Shown here: piece after piece, positions 1 to 5,245 of the stretch | Layout: the number at the start of each line of letters is the position of its first letter | Numbering within the stretch: position 1 is the first letter of the stretch | Assembly: GCA_900549045.1 (NCBI GenBank) | Contig: URNE01000206.1 | Span: 1 to 5,256, forward strand | Length of the DNA: 5,256 bases | DNA from: an uncultured bacterium | GTDB lineage: Bacteria > Verrucomicrobiota > Lentisphaeria > Victivallales > UBA1829 | Direction: 5' to 3' | Made by a program: the position numbers and the translations under genes | The notes under the pieces: generated by a model | Told to the model about the DNA's origin: nothing | What the model saw: the letters and a program-made list of their open reading frames with translations, nothing else | Databases searched by the model: none

Positions 1-1
1 G

Positions 2-97
2 CATCTGCGCTCGCCTTATGCAGGCAGGAAGCTTTTTTTTGAACGGAATTCCGCGGAATCGAAAGAAAAAATTCTGCTGGTCCGCGCGGAACCATGA
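2..97 (+). CDS. Possible C-terminal tail of an upstream gene (5' end outside window)
   Basis: The frame beginning at base 2 is open for 31 codons to a TGA at 95-97 and reads like a plausible protein end (it includes RKLFFERNSAESKEKILLVR). No start codon is needed because the gene would begin before the window. I recognise no family in so short a piece. The other two forward frames are also open for part of this stretch, so the choice of frame rests on residue composition alone. The TGA overlaps an ATG at 94-96, the start of the decayed reading described next. It could equally be non-coding. Confidence 0.25.
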   Translation, partial: HLRSPYAGRKLFFERNSAESKEKILLVRAEP

Positions 98-259
98 CAA
101 GAAAATCCATATATGAACAGGCAAACGGGAACGGCTCGCCGCGATGATCGCCAAGTTTTTTCAGACTCCGATGGACGCACTTCCGGATGCGATGATTCAG
201 GCTGTCGGCGTCTGGAAGCTCGTTTTGCGGAACCCGACGGGAAAGTCGAATCCACCCTG

Positions 260-287
260 TTGATATTTTGCAAAATGCAAGTATATT
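260..287 (+). promoter_or_regulatory. Sigma-70-type promoter of the operon
   Basis: TTGATA (260-265) and TATATT (282-287) are separated by 16 bases, each one or two mismatches from the -35 and -10 consensus. Transcription would start near 294, leaving a leader of about 35 bases before the first gene at 328. It is the best promoter I can see upstream of the block; the gaps between later genes are too short (at most 37 bases) to hold an obvious second one. Confidence 0.55.
265..276. promoter_or_regulatory. Perfect palindrome ATTTTGCAAAAT in the promoter spacer, likely operator
   Basis: The 12 bases form a perfect inverted repeat lying exactly between the -35 and -10 boxes, a position where a bound repressor would block RNA polymerase. 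A further half-site-like TGCAAG follows at 276-281. The 10-base core TTTTGCAAAA recurs at 5097-5106 after the operon. The palindrome and its position are seen directly; the operator role is inferred, and no regulator gene is present in the window to pair with it. Confidence 0.4.
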
Positions 288-327
288 AACGGAATGACAA
301 CATCATGAAACCAGAAGGAGTCTTGCC

Positions 328-636
328 ATGATCTACGTACTCGCCACCTCGGAACTCAACGAAGGCTGCAAGGAAAAATTTCTCGAAATCGTAAAAGCGA
401 ACGTTCCGAAAGTGCTTGCCGAAGAGGGCTGCATCATGTATGTTCCGACTGTGGATTTTCCCTCCGGTCTCTCCGCGCAGAAAGAGGTCCGCACCAATTC
501 CGTAACCTTCATCGAAGGCTGGGAAAGCATGGACCATCTGATGAAACACCTCCAGTCCGCACACATGGCGGAGTTCCGCAAAAATGTGAACGGAATGCGC
601 AAATCCTCCACAATGAATGTGGTAACACCCGCATAA
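328..636 (+). CDS. ABM-domain (YgiN-like) putative monooxygenase
   Basis: A 102-residue protein with the single ferredoxin-like alpha/beta fold of the antibiotic biosynthesis monooxygenase (ABM) family. The family pattern is clear: a first strand MIYVLATSE, a helix with KEKFLEIVKANVPKVLAEE, the turn EEGCIMY (32-38), then FIEGWES (61-67) and the helix carrying LMKHLQSAHM (71-80) with H74, H79 and F83. Length matches the family (about 95-105). Members act as cofactor-free quinol or polyketide oxygenases, haem-degrading enzymes, or have unknown roles; the substrate cannot be told here, and in an anaerobe an oxygenase role is uncertain. ATG 328 is preceded by AAGGAG (315-320) at good spacing. It is the promoter-proximal gene, 10 bases before coaD, so probably cotranscribed with it. 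Cytoplasmic: no signal peptide or membrane segment. Confidence 0.85.
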   Translation: MIYVLATSELNEGCKEKFLEIVKANVPKVLAEEGCIMYVPTVDFPSGLSAQKEVRTNSVTFIEGWESMDHLMKHLQSAHMAEFRKNVNGMRKSSTMNVVTPA

Positions 637-640
637 GGAA
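635..640 (+). promoter_or_regulatory. Ribosome binding site deciding the GTG start of coaD
   Basis: AAGGAA overlaps the TAA stop of the preceding gene and sits 6 bases before GTG 647. No ATG lies in frame nearby, and GTG places the conserved YPGSFDP motif at residues 6-12, its usual position in this family. Confidence 0.6.
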
Positions 641-646
641 CTCACA

Positions 647-1132
647 GTGAGAACCGTTTTATATCCCGGAAGTTTCGATCCCGTCACGAACGGACACATC
701 GACGTGACGCGCCGCGCCGCACGGATTTTCGACCGTGTGGTGATCGCCGTCGCCGTCAATGCGGAAAAGAGCCCGCTCTTCACCACGGAAGAGCGGATGG
801 AACTGATCCGCGCCGCGTGCGGCGATATTCCCAACATTGAAGTCGTTCATTTCAGCGGACTGCTTGCGCATTCGCTGGAGCAGTTCAACGCAAGCGCCGT
901 CATCCGCGGCCTCCGCGCCGTTTCCGACTTCGAATATGAATTCCAGATGGCTCTCATGAACCGCGGTCTCAACGAAAAATGCGAGACGCTGTTCATGATG
1001 CCGAGTCCGGAATACTCCTTCGTCAGCTCGCGCCTGATCAAGGAGATCACAAAATGCGGAGGCGACGTTTCCTCATTCGTCCCCCCCGTCGTTGCCGAAG
1101 CAATGAGAAAGAAATTCGGACAGAACAGATGA
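647..1132 (+). CDS. coaD: Phosphopantetheine adenylyltransferase (PPAT)
   Basis: Transfers AMP from ATP to 4'-phosphopantetheine, giving dephospho-CoA and pyrophosphate: the penultimate step of CoA synthesis, in the cytoplasm, usually by a hexamer. The 161-residue length is typical. Visible signatures are YPGSFDPVTNGH (6-17), which includes the nucleotidyltransferase T/HxGH motif (TNGH, 14-17), K41 in the NAEKSPLF segment, the VIRGLRAVSDFEYE block (85-98) with R90, and the ATP-binding YSFVSSRLIKEI (123-134) matching the family's ISS-x-x-(V/I)-KE motif. The start is GTG, supported by the ribosome site at 635-640. The stop overlaps the ATG of the next gene (ATGA, 1129-1132), implying translational coupling. 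A run of seven C (1081-1087) lies near the 3' end. All expected residues are present, so it should be active. Confidence 0.97.
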   Translation: MRTVLYPGSFDPVTNGHIDVTRRAARIFDRVVIAVAVNAEKSPLFTTEERMELIRAACGDIPNIEVVHFSGLLAHSLEQFNASAVIRGLRAVSDFEYEFQMALMNRGLNEKCETLFMMPSPEYSFVSSRLIKEITKCGGDVSSFVPPVVAEAMRKKFGQNR

Positions 1133-1602
1133 TCCGCATCAACACAACCCATATCGGCGATCTCCCGCTGATCGTCCGGGGAGAAGAGAAAGAGGAATTC
1201 CTCGGTCTCGACCCGAAACAGCTGCCGCGCCAGAACGGGCCGGTCGCGTACGAACTCTCCGCGACCATGGCGGGAACCGACCTGCTGGTTACGGGCAAGG
1301 TCCGCGCCAAGCTCGACGCCGAATGCGCCCGCTGCCTCAAGCCGCTCAAAGTCAACCTCGAAGTTCCAGACGTCTGCCATCTCTATGAAGGCGTGGAAGG
1401 TCAGATCGTGGATATTTCAGACGAGATCCGTGAAGATCTCCTGCTCATTCTTCCCGTCGCCTTCCACTGCAAAGAGGACTGCAAAGGACTCTGTCCGCAC
1501 TGCGGCGCCGACCTCAACACCAATCCTTGCAATTGCGCGGAGGAAGAGGAGCTTCCGCCGGAGGACTCCCCCTGGGGTGCGCTCGACGATCTCAAATTCT
1601 GA
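1129..1602 (+). CDS. yceD: YceD / DUF177 family protein
   Basis: A 157-residue member of the DUF177 (YceD) family, linked by published work on bacterial and plant members to 23S rRNA accumulation and ribosome biogenesis; the biochemical activity is unknown. Visible features: a beta-rich N-terminal half, CARC (66-69), an acidic middle segment VDISDEIREDLLL (94-106), the family signature HCKEDCKGLCPHCGADLN (113-130) with C114, C118, C122 and C125, then CNC (134-136), and the family-type end SPWGALDDLKF. The cysteines suggest a metal-binding knuckle. The frame stays open upstream to an ATG at 979, but ATG 1129 is chosen because it overlaps the coaD stop and the 50 extra residues from the earlier start are basic and unlike the family. 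Family members normally precede rpmF (ribosomal protein L32); here a nitroreductase follows after 12 bases instead. Confidence 0.88.
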   Translation: MIRINTTHIGDLPLIVRGEEKEEFLGLDPKQLPRQNGPVAYELSATMAGTDLLVTGKVRAKLDAECARCLKPLKVNLEVPDVCHLYEGVEGQIVDISDEIREDLLLILPVAFHCKEDCKGLCPHCGADLNTNPCNCAEEEELPPEDSPWGALDDLKF

Positions 1603-1614
1603 AAGGGCCTTGTC

Positions 1615-2199
1615 ATGGAATTTACCGAACTTCTCGCCAAACGCCGGAGCATCCGTCGGTTCAAGCAAGATGAGATTCCGCTTGATTCACTCAAACAGCT
1701 TGTCGAAGCCGCAGCGCTCGCCCCCTCCGCGCGGAACGATCTGCCGCTCCGCTATGTTCTGGTCCGTGAGAAAAAACTGCTGAAAGCCGTATTTGAAGAA
1801 ACCGCGTGGGGCGGAAACGTCCGTCCGCATCGCAATCCGGCGTTCGGGGAAACGGCGCCGACCGCGTTTCTTGCTGTCTGCGCGCCCGGGAAACCGGATG
1901 CTCCGCCGACGCAGAACGTCGTGGCGGACGCCGGAGCGGCGATCCAGACGATTCTGCTGCGGGCGGTTGAGCTCGGGCTCGGCGCGTGCTGGCTCGGCGC
2001 ATTCAGCCGCAAAAATGTCAGTGCGATTCTCGAACTTAATCACGAAACTGTTGTCTATCTCATCGGTCTCGGCTATCCGGGAGAAGCTCCTGAACTTCAA
2101 CGGATTCATGCCGGAGACTCCACCAAATACTATCTGGATGGCAACGACGTTATCCACGTTCCGAAATACTGCGTGGAGGATATTCTGACCATCCGGTAA
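1615..2199 (+). CDS. Nitroreductase family FMN protein
   Basis: A 194-residue FMN-binding oxidoreductase of the nitroreductase superfamily, in which dimers use NAD(P)H or another donor to reduce nitro compounds, quinones or flavins; physiological substrates are mostly unknown. The typical order of motifs is present: RRSIRRF (10-16), whose arginines contact the FMN phosphate; APSARNDLP (36-44) in place of the common SxxNxQPW; a central helix NVVADAGAAIQTILLRAVEL (101-120); GLGACWLGAF (121-130); and GLGYPGE (151-157) near the end. Length fits the short subgroup often found in anaerobes. There is no fused ferredoxin domain. ATG 1615 follows AAAGGG (1602-1607), which overlaps the preceding stop. 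Standing just before a ferredoxin and a ferredoxin-linked oxidoreductase, it might draw electrons from that pool, but this is inference. Confidence 0.9.
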   Translation: MEFTELLAKRRSIRRFKQDEIPLDSLKQLVEAAALAPSARNDLPLRYVLVREKKLLKAVFEETAWGGNVRPHRNPAFGETAPTAFLAVCAPGKPDAPPTQNVVADAGAAIQTILLRAVELGLGACWLGAFSRKNVSAILELNHETVVYLIGLGYPGEAPELQRIHAGDSTKYYLDGNDVIHVPKYCVEDILTIR

Positions 2200-2213
2200 C
2201 CGCCGCAAGGCGG
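2200..2213 (+). other. Intercistronic hairpin with GCAA tetraloop
   Basis: Directly after the nitroreductase stop, CCGCC (2200-2204) and GGCGG (2209-2213) form a 5-bp G+C stem closed by GCAA, a stable GNRA-type loop. No T-run follows, so it is unlikely to terminate transcription. It may protect or punctuate the mRNA at the junction between the nitroreductase and the oxidoreductase genes. Confidence 0.45.
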
Positions 2214-2236
2214 AAACGCATTCAGGGAGGTTTTGA

Positions 2237-2464
2237 ATGAAGCGTTATAAAGTCAAAGTGGAACCGGAGGAATGCAAGGGATGCGGACGCTGTATTCCGG
2301 CGTGTCCGCGTGCCGTTCTCGCCATGGGAAAACATCTGAACGAAATGGGCTACACATTCGTTCAGCCGGTCAAGGACGACTGCATCGGCTGCGGATCCTG
2401 CTTCTACCAGTGTCCCGAACCGGGCGCAATCACGGTCTTTGAAATTACGGAAAACGGAAATTGA
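2237..2464 (+). CDS. vorD: 2[4Fe-4S] ferredoxin, delta subunit of 2-oxoacid:ferredoxin oxidoreductase
   Basis: A 75-residue protein with two full 4Fe-4S motifs: CKGCGRCIPACP (C13, C16, C19, C23) and CIGCGSCFYQCP (C49, C52, C55, C59). In four-subunit oxidoreductases the delta subunit passes electrons from the TPP/FeS catalytic core to soluble ferredoxin. Its place, directly before the alpha subunit gene with a 9-base gap, is the usual order for the branched-chain (Vor) and 2-oxoglutarate (Kor) enzymes, and its length and N-terminus (KRYKVKVEPEECKGC) resemble those subunits rather than a free ferredoxin. ATG 2237 has the strong site AGGGAGGT (2224-2231). The Vor name is chosen over Kor by resemblance only. 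Confidence 0.9.
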   Translation: MKRYKVKVEPEECKGCGRCIPACPRAVLAMGKHLNEMGYTFVQPVKDDCIGCGSCFYQCPEPGAITVFEITENGN

Positions 2465-2473
2465 GGTGACGAC

Positions 2474-3547
2474 ATGGCATATTTGAACCGTCTGCTGCTC
2501 AAAGGAAACGAAGCCGTCGTCTACGGGGCACTGCTTGCCGGATGCGATGCTTTCTACGGCTACCCGATCACACCTGCGAGCGAAGTCGCCCACTCCTCCG
2601 CGAAACTTTTCCCGATGCTTCACCGCACCTTTCTTCAAGCGGAATCGGAAATCAGCGCAATCAATATGGTGATCGGCGCAAGCGCCGCCGGAAAACGCGT
2701 CATGACCGGAAGCTCCGGACTCGGAATCAGCCTGAAACAGGAGGCCGTCAGCTACCTCGCCGCATTTGAACTGCCCGCGGTCATCGTCGACGTCATGCGC
2801 GGCGGTCCCGGTCTCGGCAACATCAGCCCTGAACAGAGCGACTACTTCCAGGTCGTCAAGGGCGGCGGACACGGCGCATACCGCTGTTTGGTCTTCACCC
2901 CCGACTCCGTTCAGGAAATGTGCGACTGCGGTTACAACGCTTTCGCCATGTGCGAAAAATACCGCACCCCCGCCTACATTCTCGCCGACGGCGTGATCGG
3001 TCAGATGATGGAATCGGTCACCCTCCCCGAACCGACCGACTATGTGTTCGATCCGGAATGGGCGGTCAACAAGTACAACGACAAGGGCGAGGCGAATTAC
3101 CTCACCACCATCTACCTGGAAAACGACGAACTGGAACGCCGGAACAATCTCCTTCAGGAAAAATTCCGCCGGATTCAGGAGAACGAACAGAGCGCGGAAG
3201 AGTACATGACCGACGACGCCGAACTAGTCTTCGTCGCCTACGGCATCTCCGCCCGAATCGCCCGCACCGCCGTCCGCGAACTGCGGAACGAGGGATATAA
3301 AGTCGGACTTCTCCGTCCGAAAATGGTCTTCCCCTTCCCCGAACGCGCGCTGAACAAACTCGTAAATGCGGGAACCGTGAAAAACTTCCTCTGTGTGGAA
3401 CTGAGTCCAGGCCAGATGATCGAGGACGTCAAGCTTTCGATTGAATGCCGCCGTCCCGTCCACCTCGCCTACCGCATGGGCGGCAACATCCCGTCGGTCC
3501 GGGAAATCTGTGAAAAAGCCGTCGCGATTCTGAAAGGAGCGTGCTGA
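2474..3547 (+). CDS. vorB: 2-oxoacid:ferredoxin oxidoreductase alpha subunit (VorB/KorA type)
   Basis: The 357-residue alpha subunit of a CoA-acylating 2-oxoacid oxidoreductase, of the length normal for Vor/Kor alpha chains. The N-terminal pyrimidine-binding domain of the TPP fold spans about 1-190: LLLKGNEAVVYGALLAGC (7-24), YGYPITPASE (28-37), TGSSGLGISLKQE (78-90) and MRGGPGLGNISPEQSDY (108-124). A charged, probably helical segment (about 205-245) leads into the C-terminal domain II (about 248-355) with LVFVAYGISARIA (251-263), GLLRPKMVFPFPE (278-290) and VELSPGQMIEDV (308-319). With the beta chain it binds TPP at the subunit interface. Substrate is a branched-chain 2-oxoacid or 2-oxoglutarate; sequence alone does not settle it. 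ATG 2474 is preceded by GAGGTG (2463-2468). The stop is 1 base from the next ATG, implying coupled synthesis with its partner. Confidence 0.93.
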   Translation: MAYLNRLLLKGNEAVVYGALLAGCDAFYGYPITPASEVAHSSAKLFPMLHRTFLQAESEISAINMVIGASAAGKRVMTGSSGLGISLKQEAVSYLAAFELPAVIVDVMRGGPGLGNISPEQSDYFQVVKGGGHGAYRCLVFTPDSVQEMCDCGYNAFAMCEKYRTPAYILADGVIGQMMESVTLPEPTDYVFDPEWAVNKYNDKGEANYLTTIYLENDELERRNNLLQEKFRRIQENEQSAEEYMTDDAELVFVAYGISARIARTAVRELRNEGYKVGLLRPKMVFPFPERALNKLVNAGTVKNFLCVELSPGQMIEDVKLSIECRRPVHLAYRMGGNIPSVREICEKAVAILKGAC

Positions 3548-3548
3548 A

Positions 3549-5024
3549 ATGAGCGAAGAGATTGTAAAATTCGGTAAATCCAAAGTCTTTTTCGATACCT
3601 TCACGCGCCGTCCCGGTCCGATCAAGAAGAACATGCACTACTGCCCCGGCTGCGGACACGGCATCCTTCACAAACTCATTGCGGAAGCCGTCGAGCATCA
3701 TGGCATTCAGAAGAAAACCGTCATCATCGCCCCTGTCGGCTGCGCGGTCTTCTCCTACTATTACTACAACTGCGGCGGAATTTCCGTTCCGCACGGACGC
3801 GCCCCCGCGGTCGGAACCGGACTCGTCCGCGCTCTGCCCGACAATTTCGTCATCTCCTATCAGGGCGACGGCGACCTCGCGGCAATCGGGTTGAACGAGT
3901 TTCTTCAGGCGGCGAACCGCGGCGAAAACATGGCCGTCTTCTTCGTGAACAATTCGACCTACGGAATGACCGGCGGACAGATGGCGCCCACCACGCTTCC
4001 CGGACAGAAAACCGCCACAAGCCCCTGCGGCCGTCAGATTGAAACCGACGGCTACCCGCTGAAGGTCTGCGAAATGGTCAACGCCCTTGCCGCTCCGGTC
4101 TACATCGAGCGTGTCGCTCTGACTTCCACCGCGAAAATCATGCAGGCGCGGAAAGCGATCCGCAAGGCCGTCGGGATTCTGAAAGAACGCAAGGGATTCT
4201 CGCTTGTCGAAATCCTCTCGCCCTGCCCGGTCAATCTGAAGATGGACGCCAAGACAATCAACCGTTTCATCGACGAGCAGATGAGCCGCTACTTCCCGCT
4301 CGGCTGTTTCCGCGACGACACCGAAACGGCGCAGCCGCACCATTTTGAGTCTCCGGTTCATGATCCCGATCAGGTCCGTCAGGTTCTTTTCCCGCCGAAA
4401 CTCAATATCGGCGTTGCGTCGGACTTCAAGAACCAGTCGAAGATTTTCGAACACGAACGCCGCATCAAAATCGCCGGATTCGGCGGACAGGGTATCCTGA
4501 GTCTCGGCATCATGCTTGCGACGATGGGCAAGCTGCGCAATTTCAACGTCACCTGGCTCCCCTCCTACGGACCGGAGCAGCGCGGCGGTTCCGCGAACTG
4601 CTCTGTGATTCTGAGCCGCAATCTCATCGGCTCTCCGGTGATTGATGACAACTGCAATCTTCTGATCGCCATGACGCAGGTCGCGCTCGACAAGTTCCTG
4701 CACGAGCTGAAACCGAACGGCGTGCTGATTTACGACAGTTCGACGATGAAGATTCCGGACCACATCGCGGAATCGCATCCGGTATTCGGCATCAAGGCGC
4801 TGGATATTGCGCTTGAGCTCGGCAGTCTGAAGTGTGCGAACTCGGTGATTCTCGGAGCCCTCTCCGCGATCCTCGTCGACCGCTATCTGGAGGGAGCCGA
4901 CAAGCTCGACTTCGACCGAGCATTTGAAGAAGCGATCATCGACTGCTTCAACAACAAGCCGGAGGTCATCAAGCTGAATCTCTGCGCATTCTACGAAGGC
5001 AAGAAAGCCGTCAAATTCAACTGA
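3549..5024 (+). CDS. vorAC: Fused beta (TPP-binding) and gamma subunits of 2-oxoacid:ferredoxin oxidoreductase
   Basis: A 491-residue protein joining two subunits that are usually separate. Beta part, about 1-255: HYCPGCGHG (30-38), VGCAVFSY (63-70), the TPP/Mg motif GDGDLAAIG (106-114) ending in VNNSTYGMTGGQ (133-144), the family block MAPTTLPGQKTATSPCGR (145-162) and SPCPVNL (224-230). C32, C35, C65 and C226 match the proximal 4Fe-4S cluster ligands known from pyruvate:ferredoxin oxidoreductase. Gamma part, about 304-491: RIKIAGFGGQGILSLGIML (305-323), SYGPEQRGGSANCSV (339-353) and DDNCNLLIAM (366-375). The linker, about 256-303 (bases 4314-4457), is polar, with several P and H. No stop or plausible internal ribosome site interrupts it. 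Start ATG 3549 has AAAGGAG (3533-3539). With VorB and the ferredoxin it would form a complete alpha-beta-gamma-delta enzyme from three polypeptides. Substrate class (Vor versus Kor) is open. Confidence 0.93.
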   Translation: MSEEIVKFGKSKVFFDTFTRRPGPIKKNMHYCPGCGHGILHKLIAEAVEHHGIQKKTVIIAPVGCAVFSYYYYNCGGISVPHGRAPAVGTGLVRALPDNFVISYQGDGDLAAIGLNEFLQAANRGENMAVFFVNNSTYGMTGGQMAPTTLPGQKTATSPCGRQIETDGYPLKVCEMVNALAAPVYIERVALTSTAKIMQARKAIRKAVGILKERKGFSLVEILSPCPVNLKMDAKTINRFIDEQMSRYFPLGCFRDDTETAQPHHFESPVHDPDQVRQVLFPPKLNIGVASDFKNQSKIFEHERRIKIAGFGGQGILSLGIMLATMGKLRNFNVTWLPSYGPEQRGGSANCSVILSRNLIGSPVIDDNCNLLIAMTQVALDKFLHELKPNGVLIYDSSTMKIPDHIAESHPVFGIKALDIALELGSLKCANSVILGALSAILVDRYLEGADKLDFDRAFEEAIIDCFNNKPEVIKLNLCAFYEGKKAVKFN

Positions 5025-5038
5025 GATTCAAACAAATC

Positions 5039-5070
5039 GGGCGTCTTCTGTTCCGCGCAGAAAGACGCCC
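5039..5070 (+). terminator. Probable intrinsic terminator of the operon
   Basis: GGGCGTCTTCTG (5039-5050) pairs with CAGAAAGACGCCC (5058-5070) with one bulged A and a 7-base loop TTCCGCG. The strong stem starts 14 bases after the last stop codon. The following GCGTTCATTTT holds only a weak, interrupted T-run, so termination may be incomplete or helped by another factor. Confidence 0.65.
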
Positions 5071-5096
5071 GCGTTCATTTTAAATTTCAGCAAAGG

Positions 5097-5245
5097 TTTT
5101 GCAAAAAACAGATTAACTTTCTTTGCAATAATCACTCTTTTGCACGCACTATGCAAATGCTATCTATGGCTCTTTTTACCAGAGACTCTTGTTTAAGCGT
5201 GCTTTTATAGGTGTACGGAGGTAAACTTTTGGCATTCGCTGCAAA
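5097..5245. repeat. Cluster of TTTGCA/TGCAAA hexamers in the A+T-rich 3' flank
   Basis: The hexamer TTTGCA or its complement occurs six times: a palindrome TTTTGCAAAA at 5097-5106 (two overlapping copies), then 5122-5127, 5139-5144, 5152-5157 (inverted) and 5240-5245 (inverted). The copies at 5139-5144 and 5152-5157 form an inverted repeat with a 7-base spacer, an operator-like dyad. The same core is in the promoter spacer at 265-276. This 186-base flank (5071-5256) contains no other clear feature except a possible gene start at 5229; the cluster may be a regulatory region for that gene. Confidence 0.4.
5217..5222 (+). promoter_or_regulatory. Strong Shine-Dalgarno GGAGGT before a possible TTG start
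   Basis: GGAGGT stands 6 bases before TTG 5229, ideal spacing for initiation. It is the only such site in the 3' flank and is the main reason for suspecting that a gene begins here. Confidence 0.4.

Larger units (their letters stand above)
94..289 (+). pseudogene. Possible decayed small gene, readable only across three frames
   Basis: No single frame is convincingly coding here, but protein-like segments follow one another. From ATG 94 the first frame gives MTRKSIYEQANG. A second frame then gives RLAAMIAKFFQTPMDALPDA with G/C-ending codons like those of the neighbouring genes. A third frame from about 215 gives RLEARFAEPDGKVESTLLIF and ends at TAA 287-289. Joining them needs two shifts in the same direction (each a 1-base deletion or 2-base insertion), near 127-145 and 200-225. 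I recognise no family. The reading is inference from composition; it could be chance in intergenic DNA. The promoter of the downstream operon lies inside its 3' end, which would suit a gene no longer under selection. Confidence 0.25.

Noticed and set aside
13..40. Short stem GCCT/AGGC followed by eight T, like a terminator
   Set aside because: The stem has only 4 bp and lies 8 bases before the T-run; too weak to call.
44..59. Overlapping palindromes CGGAATTCCG and ATTCCGCGGAAT
   Set aside because: They lie inside a possibly coding tail, have no paired promoter or flanking half-sites, and GGAATTCC-like words arise easily from GAA/TTC codons.
16..273. Minus-strand 85-residue frame in the 5' flank
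   Set aside because: It begins at a TTG inside the promoter palindrome, is full of S and R as in antisense shadows, and has no ribosome site; plus-strand readings fit the codon style better.
286..837. Minus-strand open frame opposite the ABM gene and the 5' half of coaD
   Set aside because: Shadow of two well-supported genes; low-complexity composition and no motif.
979..1128. Upstream extension of the YceD frame from ATG 979
   Set aside because: The 50 extra residues are basic and unlike the family, and ATG 1129 overlapping the coaD stop gives the normal length.
847..1380. Minus-strand open frame opposite coaD and yceD
   Set aside because: Antisense shadow of two recognised genes, with no recognisable domain.
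3429..4778. Long 449-residue open frame on the minus strand across the beta-gamma gene
   Set aside because: It lies wholly opposite a gene with clear catalytic motifs, shows no family motif, is rich in R/H/D as expected of the complement of G+C-biased codons, and has no fitting ribosome site or context.
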